Positions 16,317-25,232 of a stretch of 64,000 nt of DNA are shown one piece after another; position 1 is the stretch's first letter, and every line of letters begins with the position of its first letter. Under the pieces are notes generated by a model. That model saw only the letters and a program-made list of their open reading frames with translations. It did not search any database and was not told the origin of the DNA. This DNA comes from Marmoricola sp. OAE513 (GTDB taxonomy: Bacteria; Actinomycetota; Actinomycetes; Propionibacteriales; Nocardioidaceae), in assembly GCF_040546585.1 (NCBI RefSeq), contig NZ_JBEPOC010000001.1:62001-126000 (forward strand), written 5' to 3'. A program made the translations under genes and the position numbers.

Positions 16317-17483
16317 TCAGTACATCCCCGGGTCGACCTTGTGGCCGAACTGCTGGGCGCCGTACATCTGCAGCGCGCGCTCCGGGTCGTTCGCGGCGTG
16401 CACCCGGCCCGCGTGGGCGTCACGCCAGGCGCGCTGGAGGTAGGTGCCGTTGGTCAGTGCACGGCCTCCCGAGGCCTCGAACAGCGCGTCGATCGCGTCG
16501 ATCGAGCGCTGCGAGCCGATGACCTGGTCACGACGGACGCGCAGCCGCAGCTCCAGCGGGATCTTCTCCCCCTTGGCGACGTAGGCCTGCTCCTCGCGGA
16601 TGTTGTTGGTCAGCAGCGCCCAGGCCGCGTCGATCTCCGAGGACGCGCGGGCGATCCGGACCGCGGCGAACGGGTCCAGGGTGGCCTTCTCGCCCAGGTA
16701 CGCCGCCCGGACGCGCTTCTGCTGCATCTCGACGTGCTCGGCGTACGCGCCGCGCGCCATGCCGATGATCGGCGTGGTGATCGTGCCGGTGAAGATCGAG
16801 TGGAACGGGAGCTTGTACAGGTCGGAGGTGTTCTGCTCCTGACCCGGACCGCGGCACTGGCCGGTCTCGCCCATCGACAGCGTGAACGCCTCGGGGACGA
16901 ACACGTCCTCGACCACGATGTCGTTCGAGCCGGTGCCCGCGAGTCCGACCATGTGCCACACGTCGAGGATCTGGTAGTCCTTGCGCGGGATCATGAAGGT
17001 GCGGAAGTCGACGACGTTGCCGTCCTCGTTGAAGACCAGTCCGCCGAGCAGGACCCACTGGCAGTGGTCGCAGCCCGAGGAGAAGCTCCACTTGCCGGAC
17101 AGACGGAAGCCGCCCTCGGTGAGCGTGGCCTTGCCGGTCGGCGCGTAGGACGAGCTCAGCCGGACGCTGGTGTCGGATCCCCACACGGCTTGCTGCGCCT
17201 CGTCGGCGAACAGGGCGACCTGCCACGGGTGGACGCCGACCACGCTGGAGACCCAGCCGGTCGAACCGCAGGCGCTCGCGATGTCGCGGACGGCGGTGTA
17301 GAAGTCCACCGGGTCCGACTCGAACCCGTCGAAGCGCTTCGGCTGGAGAAGCCGGAAGAAGCCGGTCTCCTCGAGCTCCTTGACGGAGGCCTCGGGGACG
17401 ACGCGGAGCCGCTCGGTCTCGTCCGCGCGCTCACGGAGCGTGGGAAGCAGGTCGCGAACTCCCTCAAGAACTGCCTGGCTCAT
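16317..17483 (-). CDS. hsaA: 3-HSA hydroxylase HsaA (oxygenase component)
   Basis: This is a 388-residue flavin-dependent monooxygenase with the acyl-CoA dehydrogenase fold (group D). It has FRLLQPKRFDGFESDPVDFY, WSFSSGCDHCQWV (flavin and substrate site), GTGSNDIVVEDVFVP and the C-terminal ASGGRALTNGTYLQRAWRD. It hydroxylates 3-HSA to the catechol 3,4-DHSA using reduced flavin from HsaB. The ATG at 17483 has AGGAGA five bases upstream. It is first in the hsaADCB operon. A perfect KstR operator lies 40-53 bases upstream, running into a -10-like TAGTAT. Confidence 0.94.
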   Translation of the reverse strand: MSQAVLEGVRDLLPTLRERADETERLRVVPEASVKELEETGFFRLLQPKRFDGFESDPVDFYTAVRDIASACGSTGWVSSVVGVHPWQVALFADEAQQAVWGSDTSVRLSSSYAPTGKATLTEGGFRLSGKWSFSSGCDHCQWVLLGGLVFNEDGNVVDFRTFMIPRKDYQILDVWHMVGLAGTGSNDIVVEDVFVPEAFTLSMGETGQCRGPGQEQNTSDLYKLPFHSIFTGTITTPIIGMARGAYAEHVEMQQKRVRAAYLGEKATLDPFAAVRIARASSEIDAAWALLTNNIREEQAYVAKGEKIPLELRLRVRRDQVIGSQRSIDAIDALFEASGGRALTNGTYLQRAWRDAHAGRVHAANDPERALQMYGAQQFGHKVDPGMY

Positions 17484-17522
17484 GACTTCTCCTCGTACGT
17501 AGGGGTGCTTCTGCACCAATAC

Positions 17523-17536
17523 TAGAACACGTTCTA
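17523..17536. promoter_or_regulatory. KstR operator of the hsaADCB operon
   Basis: TAGAACACGTTCTA is a perfect palindromic match to the KstR motif TNNAACNNGTTNNA. Reading toward hsaA, the operator continues directly into TAGTAT, a good -10, so bound KstR would cover the promoter. The remaining 237-bp gap upstream of the secreted-protein gene shows a GCCGCC/GGCGGC hairpin but no second KstR box. Confidence 0.9.
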
Positions 17537-17720
17537 CCTGTTCGTCCACGAACCCTGCGCGACGACGTGGGTCGTGACAGAGACGTGACCTGACAGGCGC
17601 CTGAAACGGGACGAACCGGGCCGAAAAAGTTCTCGGCCGAAAGTTGCAAGGTTCTCGACGGCCCGGTGCTCCTACTCGTGAAGCCGCCACCCAGGGCGGC
17701 CACGAAACCAGGAGAACCCC

Positions 17721-18377
17721 ATGAACAGCATCGCCCGCACCGCAGCTCAGCTCGTCGCCGCGACCGGCATCGCCGTCGCTGCCCTGACCGTGTCCACCAC
17801 CGCCGCGCACGCCGAGGGCCCCGGCAACGGTCCCGGCAACGGTCCGGGGACGATCCAGGTCGGTCCGATCGTCGACCCCGAGGGCCCGACGTTCCAGGAC
17901 GCCCCGACCCCGGAGCCGACTCCCCCGGCAGACAACCCCGGCAACAATCCTGGGGAGATCACCGACGCCCCCGGCTGCACCCACGGGTGCGGCGGTGAGG
18001 ACCCGAAGGACGGCCCGAAGGACCTCGACAGCGCGCCGGGCTCCGACGACGAGCCCGAGCAGCCGGGCGACGAGCCCGACCAGGGCTGCTTCACCGGGTG
18101 CGACCTGCCCGAGGAGCCGGCCGACCAGGACGTGGCCGAGGACGCCGCTCCGGCCGCCGACCCCGCGATCGTGACCCCGAACCGCGTCGACGCGGGCCAG
18201 CACGGCGCGTTCGACGACGCGTTCGATGAGGGCCTGCCGTCGGCCGCCCCGTCCGAGGAGACCGGCCTCGGCTGGTACGTCGGGCTCGGCCTGTTCTCGG
18301 CCGCCGCAGCCCTCGGCGTCGCGCTCATCGCCCGCCGGAGGGCGACCAGGGACGAGGAGGGTGTCCAGCACGCCTGA
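17721..18377 (+). CDS. Secreted, acidic Pro/Asp-rich protein with C-terminal membrane anchor (hypothetical)
   Basis: This is a 218-residue protein with a signal peptide ending near ALTVSTTAAHA (about residue 31) and a long low-complexity acidic region rich in Pro, Gly, Asp and Glu. It contains two CxxxC pairs (GCTHGC, GCFTGC), which could form disulfides. A C-terminal membrane helix is followed by RRRATRDEE. That architecture (hydrophobic stretch plus basic tail) is sortase-like, but the residues before the helix (SEETGLG) are not a canonical LPxTG or LAxTG. The ATG follows AGGAGA. It is divergent from hsaA and ends at a strong terminator. No function is recognisable. Confidence 0.7.
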   Translation: MNSIARTAAQLVAATGIAVAALTVSTTAAHAEGPGNGPGNGPGTIQVGPIVDPEGPTFQDAPTPEPTPPADNPGNNPGEITDAPGCTHGCGGEDPKDGPKDLDSAPGSDDEPEQPGDEPDQGCFTGCDLPEEPADQDVAEDAAPAADPAIVTPNRVDAGQHGAFDDAFDEGLPSAAPSEETGLGWYVGLGLFSAAAALGVALIARRRATRDEEGVQHA

Positions 18378-18423
18378 CCCCTCCGCTGCCCGCGACCCCC
18401 TGGGGTCGGGGCGCGGGCATGAA

Positions 18424-18458
18424 CGAAGCCCCGCAGCGTGGGACGCTGCGGGGCTTCG
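18424..18458. terminator. Strong bidirectional hairpin between convergent genes
   Basis: Perfect 15-bp arms, CGAAGCCCCGCAGCG and CGCTGCGGGGCTTCG, flank a five-base loop. It sits between the stop of the secreted-protein gene (plus) and the end of hsaF (minus). No T-run follows on either side, as is common for actinobacterial terminators. Confidence 0.85.
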
Positions 18459-18488
18459 TGCTGCTCGGCGCTGGTCGCGCAGCGGAGG

Positions 18489-19571
18489 TCAGCCCTCCTG
18501 AGCCGCCTTCAGGCGCAGGGCGATGTCGATCAGCTGGTCCTCCTGGCCGCCGATCAGCTTGCGGCGGCCGGCCTCGGCGAGGATCTCCGCGCCGGAGACG
18601 CCGTACCGGTCGGCCGCGTTGCCCGCGTGCTTGAGGAACGACGAGTACACGCCGGCGTAGCCCATCATCATCGTCATCCGGTCCAGGCGGCACTCCTCGG
18701 GCATGGCCGGGCGGACGACGTCCTCGGAGGCGTTGATGATCTTCAGGAAGTCGACGCCGGTCTTCCAGCCGAGCTTGTCGCAGATGCCGACGAAGGCGTC
18801 CAGCGGCGTGTTGCCGGCACCGGCGCCGAAACGGCGTACCGAGCCGTCGATCTGGGTGGCACCCGCGCGGACGGCCATCACCGTGTTGCCGGCGCCCAGG
18901 TCGAGGTTCTCGTGGCCGTGGAACCCGACGGTCGCCTCGTGACCGATCTCGGCGACGACGGCCGCCACCCGGTCGGAGACGCCCTCGAGGATCAGCGCAC
19001 CGGCCGAGTCGACGACGTAGACGCACTGGCAGCCGGAGTCGACCATGATCCGCGCCTGCTTGGCGAGGACCTCGGGCGACTGGGTGTGGCTCATCATCAG
19101 GAAGCCGACGGTCTCCAGACCGTGGTCCCGGGCGAGCCGGAAGTGCTGCTCGGCCGTGTCGGCCTCGGTGCAGTGCGTCGCGATCCGGCAGATCGAGCCG
19201 CCGTTGCCCTGCGCAGCGAGGATGTCGTCCTTGGTACCGACGCCCGGGAGCATCAGAAACGCGATCTTGGCGCGCTTGGCGGTCTCGGCCGCGATCTTGA
19301 TGAGCTCCTGCTCGGGGGTCTTGGAGAAGCCGTAGTTGAAGCTCGACCCGCCCAGCCCGTCACCGTGGGTGACCTCGAGGACCGGGACACCCGCCTCGTC
19401 GAGGGCGCCGATGATGGATCGCACCTCGTCGCCGGTGAACTGGTGGCGCTTGTGGTGCGAGCCGTCGCGCAGACAGGTGTCGGTGAGCCGGATGTCCAGG
19501 TCGGACGTCGGGTCGACCTCGCGCCAGGTGCGGGTCAGGGCGTTCAGCTCTGCGGGTCCTGCGATGCTCAT
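18489..19571 (-). CDS. hsaF: 4-hydroxy-2-oxovalerate (oxohexanoate) aldolase HsaF
   Basis: This is a 360-residue class II pyruvate aldolase of the BphI/DmpG family. It has the N-terminal [15 protein letters not shown] (catalytic Arg-Asp and metal-binding His), the metal HxH in [14 protein letters not shown], and a C-terminal communication domain ([16 protein letters not shown]) for channelling aldehyde to HsaG. It cleaves 4-hydroxy-2-oxo acids to pyruvate and an aldehyde (propanal in steroid catabolism). It is last in the hsaE-G-F operon, one base after hsaG. Confidence 0.95.
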   Translation of the reverse strand: MSIAGPAELNALTRTWREVDPTSDLDIRLTDTCLRDGSHHKRHQFTGDEVRSIIGALDEAGVPVLEVTHGDGLGGSSFNYGFSKTPEQELIKIAAETAKRAKIAFLMLPGVGTKDDILAAQGNGGSICRIATHCTEADTAEQHFRLARDHGLETVGFLMMSHTQSPEVLAKQARIMVDSGCQCVYVVDSAGALILEGVSDRVAAVVAEIGHEATVGFHGHENLDLGAGNTVMAVRAGATQIDGSVRRFGAGAGNTPLDAFVGICDKLGWKTGVDFLKIINASEDVVRPAMPEECRLDRMTMMMGYAGVYSSFLKHAGNAADRYGVSGAEILAEAGRRKLIGGQEDQLIDIALRLKAAQEG

Positions 19572-19572
19572 G

Positions 19573-20475
19573 TCAGTTGCTCCCGTTCAGGATCGCGCGT
19601 GCCATGCCTTCACCGGCACGGGTCGCGGCGGCGGTCATGATGTCGAGGTTGCCCGAGTACGGCGGCAGGAAGTCGCCGGCGCCCTCGACCTCGAGGAAGA
19701 CGCTGACCTTGGTCGCGCCGCGGGTCGCCTCGCTCGGGTCGTCGAACTGCGGCTCCTGCAGGAGCCGGTAGCCGGGTACGTACTGCTGGACCGCGGCCAC
19801 CATGTCGTGCACCGACTTCGTGATCGCCTCGCGGTCGGCGTCGGGTCCGACCGCGCAGAAGATCGTGTCGCGCATGATCATCGGCGGCTCGGCGGGGTTG
19901 AGGATGATGATCGCCTTGCCCTGGGCGGCACCGCCGATGGTCTCGACACCCTTGGCGGTGGTGCGGGTGAACTCGTCGATGTTCTGACGGGTGCCCGGAC
20001 CGGCCGACAGCGAGGAGACCGAGGCGACGATCTCGGCGTACGACACCGGGGTCACCCGGGAGACGGCCGCGACCATCGGGATGGTGGCCTGCCCGCCGCA
20101 GGTGATCATGTTGACGTTCTCGGCGGTGGCGTGCTCGTCGCCGTTCACCGCCGGGATGCAGGCGGGGCCGACGGCAGCGGGCGTCAGGTCGACGGCCTTG
20201 ATGCCGGCCTCGGCGTACCGGGGTGCGTACTCGCGGTGCACGTAGGCGCTGGTGGCCTCGAAGATGAAGTCGGGCTTCTCGTCCTGCTTCAGGAGCCAGT
20301 CGACGCCCTCGGCCGAGGCGATCAGACCCTCCGACTCCGCGCGTGAGAGACCGGGGCTGTCGGGGACGACGCCGATCATCCAGCGCGGCTCGATCACCTC
20401 GGACCGGAGCAGCTTGTACATCAGGTCGGTGCCGATGTTGCCGGGCCCGACGATCGCGGCGGTCAACTTGGACAT
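19573..20475 (-). CDS. hsaG: Acylating aldehyde dehydrogenase HsaG
   Basis: This is a 300-residue CoA-acylating aldehyde dehydrogenase of the BphJ/DmpF type. It has the N-terminal NAD motif [12 protein letters not shown], and the catalytic cysteine is in MITCGGQAT (around residue 130). It converts propanal (or acetaldehyde) from HsaF to the acyl-CoA and is expected to form a heterotetramer with it. The ATG at 20475 was preferred because GGAG is seven bases upstream; a GTG at 20481 overlaps the hsaE stop but has no spaced ribosome site. Confidence 0.94.
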   Translation of the reverse strand: MSKLTAAIVGPGNIGTDLMYKLLRSEVIEPRWMIGVVPDSPGLSRAESEGLIASAEGVDWLLKQDEKPDFIFEATSAYVHREYAPRYAEAGIKAVDLTPAAVGPACIPAVNGDEHATAENVNMITCGGQATIPMVAAVSRVTPVSYAEIVASVSSLSAGPGTRQNIDEFTRTTAKGVETIGGAAQGKAIIILNPAEPPMIMRDTIFCAVGPDADREAITKSVHDMVAAVQQYVPGYRLLQEPQFDDPSEATRGATKVSVFLEVEGAGDFLPPYSGNLDIMTAAATRAGEGMARAILNGSN

Positions 20476-20477
20476 GC

Positions 20478-21275
20478 TCACTCTCCGAACTTCACGCTGA
20501 GCGGTGCGAACCCGCTGATGGACGCCACGACATCATCTCCCGCGGCGAAGGGAACGAAGGGCCCCAGGGCCCCGGACAGGATCAGGGCGCCCGCGCGCAG
20601 CGGGTCGTCGAACCGGTAGGCCTGGACCGCGAGCCAGCGCAACGCCTCCAGGGGGTCGCCCAGGCAGGCAGCGCCGTTGCCCGAGGACCGGACCTCGCCG
20701 TTGATGGTCAGCGTCATCTCGACGTCGACCGGCGAGATCTCGGAGAGCGGCTTCGCGTCGGTGCCGATCACGAACAGCCCCGACGAGGCGTTGTCCGCGA
20801 CGGTGTCGGTGAACTTGATGTCCCAGCTCTCGATGCGGCTGTCGACGATCTCCAGCGCCGGCAGCGCGACCTCAACGGCGTCGCGGACGAGCTCGAGGGT
20901 GATCTCCTCCTCGGTCGCCGGGTTGATGTCCTTGCCCAGCCGGAACGCGACCTCGGCCTCGACCCGGGGCTGGACCAGCGTGCGCATCGAGATGGGGTCC
21001 TGGCCGGAGACGTCCATGTCGCTCAACAGGTACCCGAAGTCGGGCTGGTCGACGCCGAGCTGGTCCTGGACGGCCTTCGAGGTGGCGCCGATCTTGCGGC
21101 CCACGACGTGTACCCCGCCGGCGATCCGTGCTTGCACCAGCCCCTGCTGCACGGCGTACGCCGCAGGCAGGTCATCGGTGCCGATGAGGTCCCGGACGGC
21201 GGCGCACGGGACGCGGGTCGACTGGGCCGTCGCGAGCCGTTCGACGGCTTCTGCAATTGCTTCCGGAGAGGTCAC
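20478..21275 (-). CDS. hsaE: 2-hydroxypentadienoate (hexadienoate) hydratase HsaE
   Basis: This is a 265-residue hydratase of the MhpD/BphH family, with [43 protein letters not shown] and [14 protein letters not shown]. It hydrates the dienoate released by HsaD to the substrate of HsaF. An in-frame ATG exists at 21284, but it lies within a -10-like TAGTAT (21283-21288, minus). GTG 21275 is exactly seven bases downstream, so I take GTG as a leaderless start. It is first gene of hsaE-G-F and divergent from kstD around one KstR operator. Confidence 0.9.
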   Translation of the reverse strand: MTSPEAIAEAVERLATAQSTRVPCAAVRDLIGTDDLPAAYAVQQGLVQARIAGGVHVVGRKIGATSKAVQDQLGVDQPDFGYLLSDMDVSGQDPISMRTLVQPRVEAEVAFRLGKDINPATEEEITLELVRDAVEVALPALEIVDSRIESWDIKFTDTVADNASSGLFVIGTDAKPLSEISPVDVEMTLTINGEVRSSGNGAACLGDPLEALRWLAVQAYRFDDPLRAGALILSGALGPFVPFAAGDDVVASISGFAPLSVKFGE

Positions 21276-21286
21276 GAGACCCATAC

Positions 21287-21300
21287 TAGAACCTGTTACA
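21287..21300. promoter_or_regulatory. KstR operator shared by kstD and hsaE with back-to-back -10 elements
   Basis: TAGAACCTGTTACA matches TNNAACNNGTTNNA. It overlaps two opposing -10 elements: TACAGT (21297-21302) eight bases before the kstD ATG, and TAGTAT (21283-21288, minus) seven bases before the hsaE GTG. The whole control region between start codons is only 35 bases. One bound KstR dimer would block both promoters. Confidence 0.9.
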
Positions 21301-21310
21301 GTTTCTTGTC

Positions 21311-23014
21311 ATGAGCGCCCGTGACGAAGTCACCCTGAAGGACACCGTGGACGTGGTGGTGGTCGGTGCCGGTGGCGCCGGCATGACGGCCGCCCTCGCC
21401 GCTGCGAAGCAGGGTCTCGACACCCTGCTGATCGAGAAGTCCGCCTACTTCGGCGGATCGACCGCCCGCTCCGGCGGCGGTGTCTGGATCCCCGGCAACT
21501 ACGCGATCAAGAAGGCCGGCGAGGTCGACCCCGGCGACGCCGAGGCGTCCAAGCTGTACCTGCAGTCGATCGTCGGCGACAAGGTCCCGGCCGTGCGCCG
21601 CGAGACCTACCTCGACCGCGGTCCGGAGGTGATGGACTTCATCAAGGAGAACACCCCGCTCCGGTTCGACTGGGTCCCCGAGTACGCCGACTACCTGCCC
21701 GAGGCGCCCGGCGGGCGTCCTCGCGGGCGCACGGTCGAGCCGCTCCCGATCAACGCCAAGTTCCTCGGCGCCGAGCTGGACCGGCTGCACCCGCCGTACG
21801 GCAAGGCGCCGGCGAACCTGATCATCCGCCAGCGCGACTACCGCAAGATCAGCCTGGGCATGCGCACGGTCAAGGGACCGCTCGTCCTGCTCCGCGCCAC
21901 CCTGATGCGGCTGCTGAGCCTGGTGCTGGGCCGGAAGATGTACGCGATGGGCAACGCCATCGCGATCGGCCTGCGCAAGGGCCTCCTCGACGCCGGCGTG
22001 CCAATCTCCTACGAGACCGAGCTGACCGACCTGGTCCTCGAGAACGGGCGCGTCGTCGGCGTGAAGGTGCTCAAGGACGGCCAGACGCAGGAGATCCGGG
22101 CGACCAGGGGCGTGATCGTCGGCTCCGGAGGGTTCGAGAAGAACCTCGAGATGCGCGAGAAGTACCAGCCGCAGCCGACCTCGGTCGACTGGACCACCGG
22201 CGCCCCGAGCAACCAGGGCGGCGGCATCCTGGCCGGCATCACCGCCGGCGCCGACATCGACCTGATGGACGACTCCTGGTGGGGACCGACCATCCCGCTC
22301 CCGAACGGCCCGTGGTTCTGCCTGGCCGAGCGCAACCTGCCGGGCTCGATCATCGTCAACCAGGCGGGCAAGCGCTACATGAACGAGGCGCTCCCCTACG
22401 TCGAGGCGACCCACGAGATCTACAAGGGCGAGGCCACCGGCGTCACCCACGTCCCGAGCTGGATGATCATCGACCAGCGGTACCGCAACCGCTACCTGTT
22501 CGCCGGCCTCGGCCCGCGCCAGCCCTTCCCCGGCCGCTGGCTCAAGGAGGGCGTGATCTGCAAGGCCGGCTCGATCGCCGAGCTCGCCGAGAAGATCGGT
22601 GTTCCCGCCGAGGACCTCACGGCGACCGTCGAGCGCTTCAACGGATTCGCCACCACTGGCGTCGACGAGGACTTCGGTCGCGGCGAGTCGGCGTACGACA
22701 AGTACTACTCCGATCACACCGTGAAGCCGAACCCGTCGCTGCACACCATCGACCAGGGCCCGTTCTACGCGGTCAAGATCGTGCCGGGTGACCTCGGCAC
22801 CAAGGGCGGTCTGGTCACCGACGAGCGTGCCCGCGTCCTGCGCGCCGACGGCTCGGTGATCGAGGGCCTGTACGCCGCGGGCAACGCCAGCTCGGCCGTG
22901 ATGGGCAACACCTACGCCGGCCCTGGCGCCACCATCGGTCCCGCGATTACGTTCGGGTACCTGGCCGCCGAGGACATCGCGAGCAGCGGCTCGACGAACG
23001 AGGGAGCAGCCTGA
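21311..23014 (+). CDS. kstD: 3-ketosteroid delta1-dehydrogenase
   Basis: This is a 567-residue FAD flavoprotein that introduces the 1(2) double bond into ring A, the step that with 9alpha-hydroxylation opens ring B. The N-terminal dinucleotide fold is VVVVGAGGAGMTAAL, followed by IEKSAYFGGSTARSGGGVWIP. The C-terminal FAD and catalytic region is NTYAGPGATIGPAITFGYLAA (about residues 535-555), whose Tyr is the expected catalytic residue. Length is typical. It has no ribosome site; the ATG sits eight bases after TACAGT, so the mRNA is probably leaderless and directly KstR-controlled. Its stop overlaps the hsd4B start. Confidence 0.95.
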   Translation: MSARDEVTLKDTVDVVVVGAGGAGMTAALAAAKQGLDTLLIEKSAYFGGSTARSGGGVWIPGNYAIKKAGEVDPGDAEASKLYLQSIVGDKVPAVRRETYLDRGPEVMDFIKENTPLRFDWVPEYADYLPEAPGGRPRGRTVEPLPINAKFLGAELDRLHPPYGKAPANLIIRQRDYRKISLGMRTVKGPLVLLRATLMRLLSLVLGRKMYAMGNAIAIGLRKGLLDAGVPISYETELTDLVLENGRVVGVKVLKDGQTQEIRATRGVIVGSGGFEKNLEMREKYQPQPTSVDWTTGAPSNQGGGILAGITAGADIDLMDDSWWGPTIPLPNGPWFCLAERNLPGSIIVNQAGKRYMNEALPYVEATHEIYKGEATGVTHVPSWMIIDQRYRNRYLFAGLGPRQPFPGRWLKEGVICKAGSIAELAEKIGVPAEDLTATVERFNGFATTGVDEDFGRGESAYDKYYSDHTVKPNPSLHTIDQGPFYAVKIVPGDLGTKGGLVTDERARVLRADGSVIEGLYAAGNASSAVMGNTYAGPGATIGPAITFGYLAAEDIASSGSTNEGAA

Positions 23015-23898
23015 TGCCGATCAACCCCGACATCGCGATCGGTGCCGATCTGGGCGACCGGACCTTCAGCTGGAACAGCAGCGACGTGCTGCTCTACCAC
23101 CTGGGCATCGGCGCCGGATCCCGCCCGGGCGACAACCTCGACCCCAAGGCGCTGCGCTACACGCTCGACGACGAGAACCTGCAGGTGCTGCCGTCGTTCG
23201 GCATCGTCGCGCCGTCGTTCCACGAGACGAACCCGCCGAGCCTGGACCTGCCCGGCTGCGACATCAACCTCGCCCAGGTCGTGCACGGCGCCCAGGAGAT
23301 CACCGTCAACGGCCCGCTCCCGACCTCGGGGACCGCGACGCTGAGCACGAAGATCAGCGACGTCTGGGACAAGGGCAAGGCCGCGGTCATCTGGCAGGAG
23401 GGGGTCGCCACCGACGACGCGGGCAACGAGCTGTGGACCGTGCGCTCCTCGATCTTCGTCAAGGGTGAGGGCGGCTGGGGCGGCAACCGCGGCGACGCGA
23501 CCGCCGTCGAGATCCCCGAGCGCAAGCCGGACGCCGACACGACGTACGACGTGACGCCGCAGCAAGCGATGCTCTACCGCCTCTGCGGTGACCGGAACCC
23601 GCTGCACGCCGACCCGGCGTTCGCTCAAGGTGCCGGCTTCCCCGCGCCGATCCTGCACGGCCTCTGCTCCTACGGCATCGTGCTGCGCACCGTCACCGAC
23701 GAGCTGCTCGGCGGCGACGCGAGCAGGGTCAAGGGCTTCAGCGCCCGGTTCGCCGGCGTCGTGTTCCCGGGCGAGACCATCCGGGTTCAGGCCTGGAACG
23801 AGGGCGAGAAGATCGTCGTCTCCGCGACCATCGCGTCCTCCCGCGAGGAGCGCAACGGCGCCCCCGTGCTCGCCGACTGCGTCGTCACTCCGGCCTAG
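23014..23898 (+). CDS. hsd4B: MaoC-type enoyl-CoA hydratase, Hsd4B-like
   Basis: This is a 294-residue double hot-dog hydratase. The C-terminal domain carries the hydratase-2 signature YRLCGDRNPLHADP (catalytic Asp/His), then GFPAPILHGLCSYG. The N-terminal hot-dog is degenerate. In M. tuberculosis the gene next to kstD (Rv3538) is the equivalent and hydrates a steroid side-chain enoyl-CoA. The ATG overlaps the kstD stop (TGATG), so the pair is one KstR-controlled operon. Its last four bases overlap a broken vapC. Confidence 0.88.
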   Translation: MPINPDIAIGADLGDRTFSWNSSDVLLYHLGIGAGSRPGDNLDPKALRYTLDDENLQVLPSFGIVAPSFHETNPPSLDLPGCDINLAQVVHGAQEITVNGPLPTSGTATLSTKISDVWDKGKAAVIWQEGVATDDAGNELWTVRSSIFVKGEGGWGGNRGDATAVEIPERKPDADTTYDVTPQQAMLYRLCGDRNPLHADPAFAQGAGFPAPILHGLCSYGIVLRTVTDELLGGDASRVKGFSARFAGVVFPGETIRVQAWNEGEKIVVSATIASSREERNGAPVLADCVVTPA

Positions 23899-24161
23899 CC
23901 GTGCGGCCGAGGCCGGGGTGGCGTAAGGCCTGCACGGTCGGCCGTCACGCCGTCAACCGGTAGCCACTCAATCAGCTCGAACGCGCGCGCGACGGTGCGT
24001 TCCTCACCTGTTCGCACACCCGCAATGATCTCGGTCCTGGTCAGGACCGAGCCGACGACTCGCTCCCCCCTGTCGAACCGGCGGCTGATCACCTCGGCGG
24101 CCTCGGCGCGCCCCTTCAGGGCGTCGATGAGAACGCAGGTGTCGATCAGCGTCGTCGTCAC
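23895..24161 (-). pseudogene. vapC: Truncated VapC-type PIN-domain toxin
   Basis: Only 88 codons of a PIN ribonuclease remain (about 130 expected). The first acidic residue (LIDTCVLIDALKG) and the RTEIIAGVRTGEE segment are present. After VDGVTADRAG the sequence turns to a Pro/Arg-rich tail and stops inside the 3' end of hsd4B. The C-terminal half with the remaining catalytic acids is absent, so it is probably not an active nuclease. The ATG overlaps the vapB stop (ATGA), as in intact vapBC pairs. Confidence 0.75.
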
Positions 24162-24418
24162 AGGGACGCGAGCTTGTGCCCGAGGCCGGGGCGAAGCGAG
24201 GCTTGCAGCTGCTCGAGCTCGTCGTCATCCCTGTCCGCCCAGAGCCCGAAAGCCAGATCGAGCCGCGTCCTCCGCTCCGCAGCGGAGATGCTCGCGCCGT
24301 ACGTGGCGTCGAGCGCACGTCGAACGAGCTCAGCCAGACCCAGACCGGTACGCGCGGACTCGGCTCGGAGCAGGGCGTACTGCTCATCCTGGAGAGTGAT
24401 CTGCGTCCGGTGACTCAT
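24158..24418 (-). CDS. vapB: VapB-like ribbon-helix-helix antitoxin
   Basis: This is 86 residues: the N-terminal RHH DNA-binding segment RTQITLQDEQYALLRAESAR followed by GLGLAELVRRALDATYG, then a C-terminal tail that would wrap around the toxin. It appears complete. It is directly upstream of the truncated vapC and reads against hsd4B. It may persist only as a DNA-binding remnant, since its toxin partner is broken. Confidence 0.75.
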   Translation of the reverse strand: MSHRTQITLQDEQYALLRAESARTGLGLAELVRRALDATYGASISAAERRTRLDLAFGLWADRDDDELEQLQASLRPGLGHKLASL

Positions 24419-24491
24419 GATTTAAGGCTACATCACCTCGGATCTCGGGCTCCCCTCGTCCACAGGGGCGAACTTCGCCATAGTGACTGCC

Positions 24492-25232
24492 ATGACGGGC
24501 GAGCTGAGCACCTGGACCCTGGCCGATCACACCGAGGGCGACCTGACCTTCCCGACGTACCGCAAGGGCACCGGACCGGGCGTCATCGTGATCCACGAGA
24601 TCCCGGGGCCGACTCCGAAGGTGATCGCGTTCGGCCAGGAGGTCGTCGATGCCGGCTTCACCGTCGTGATGCCGCACCTGTTCGGTCGCGCCGAGGAGCC
24701 GATGACCGGGATCTCGGTCGCCCGAACGCTCGCGAACGTCTGTGTCCGCGCCGAGTTCAACAAGCTCCGCGCGCACAGCACCGCCCCGATCGCGACCTGG
24801 CTGCGCTCGCTGGCGCGCGAGCTGCACGGCGAGCTCGGCGGCCCGGGCGTCGGGGCACTGGGGATGTGCTTCACCGGCGGGTTCGCGCTGGCGATGATGG
24901 TCGACCCGTCCGTCGCCGCCCCCGTGCTCGCCCAGCCCTCGGCGCCTTTCGCGGCAGGGAAGAAGCTGGCTGCAGACGTCGGTCTCTCCCCCGCCGACCT
25001 CCAGGTCGTCAAGGACCGCGTCGCCGGCGGCTGCCAGGTGCTCGGCCTGGAGTACCCCGCCGATCCGATGACCGGCACCAAGTTCCGGACGCTGACCCGC
25101 GAGCTGGGCGACGGCTTCCTCAAGGTCGAGTTCCCCGGCAAGGGCCACGGCACCCTGACCGAGGACCGGCAGCAGGAGGGTGTCGACCGGGTGCTGGCGT
25201 TCTTCGCCGAGAAGCTGCGCCCCGTCAGCTGA
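24492..25232 (+). CDS. Dienelactone hydrolase-family protein
   Basis: This is a 246-residue alpha/beta hydrolase of the dienelactone hydrolase group. HEIPGPTP follows strand 3, the nucleophile is a cysteine in ALGMCFTGGFAL (as in true DLH), and the His is in FPGKGHGTL; the expected acid lies in the LGLEYPADPMTG segment. The start is ATG 24492; a GTG three codons earlier is possible and neither has a clear ribosome site. No KstR box precedes it. It converges on the metalloprotease gene with an 8-base overlap. Substrate unknown; a role in steroid-lactone or side-chain chemistry is only suggested by location. Confidence 0.72.
   Translation: MTGELSTWTLADHTEGDLTFPTYRKGTGPGVIVIHEIPGPTPKVIAFGQEVVDAGFTVVMPHLFGRAEEPMTGISVARTLANVCVRAEFNKLRAHSTAPIATWLRSLARELHGELGGPGVGALGMCFTGGFALAMMVDPSVAAPVLAQPSAPFAAGKKLAADVGLSPADLQVVKDRVAGGCQVLGLEYPADPMTGTKFRTLTRELGDGFLKVEFPGKGHGTLTEDRQQEGVDRVLAFFAEKLRPVS

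Noticed and set aside
13620-17525. A 1301-codon open frame on the plus strand across hsaB-hsaA, and similar very long frames at 25180-29379, 24527-27532 and 30610-32766
   Set aside because: They lie opposite well-recognised genes, have no domains, and are low-complexity Arg/Gly/Asp/Val-rich translations typical of antisense frames in GC-rich DNA.
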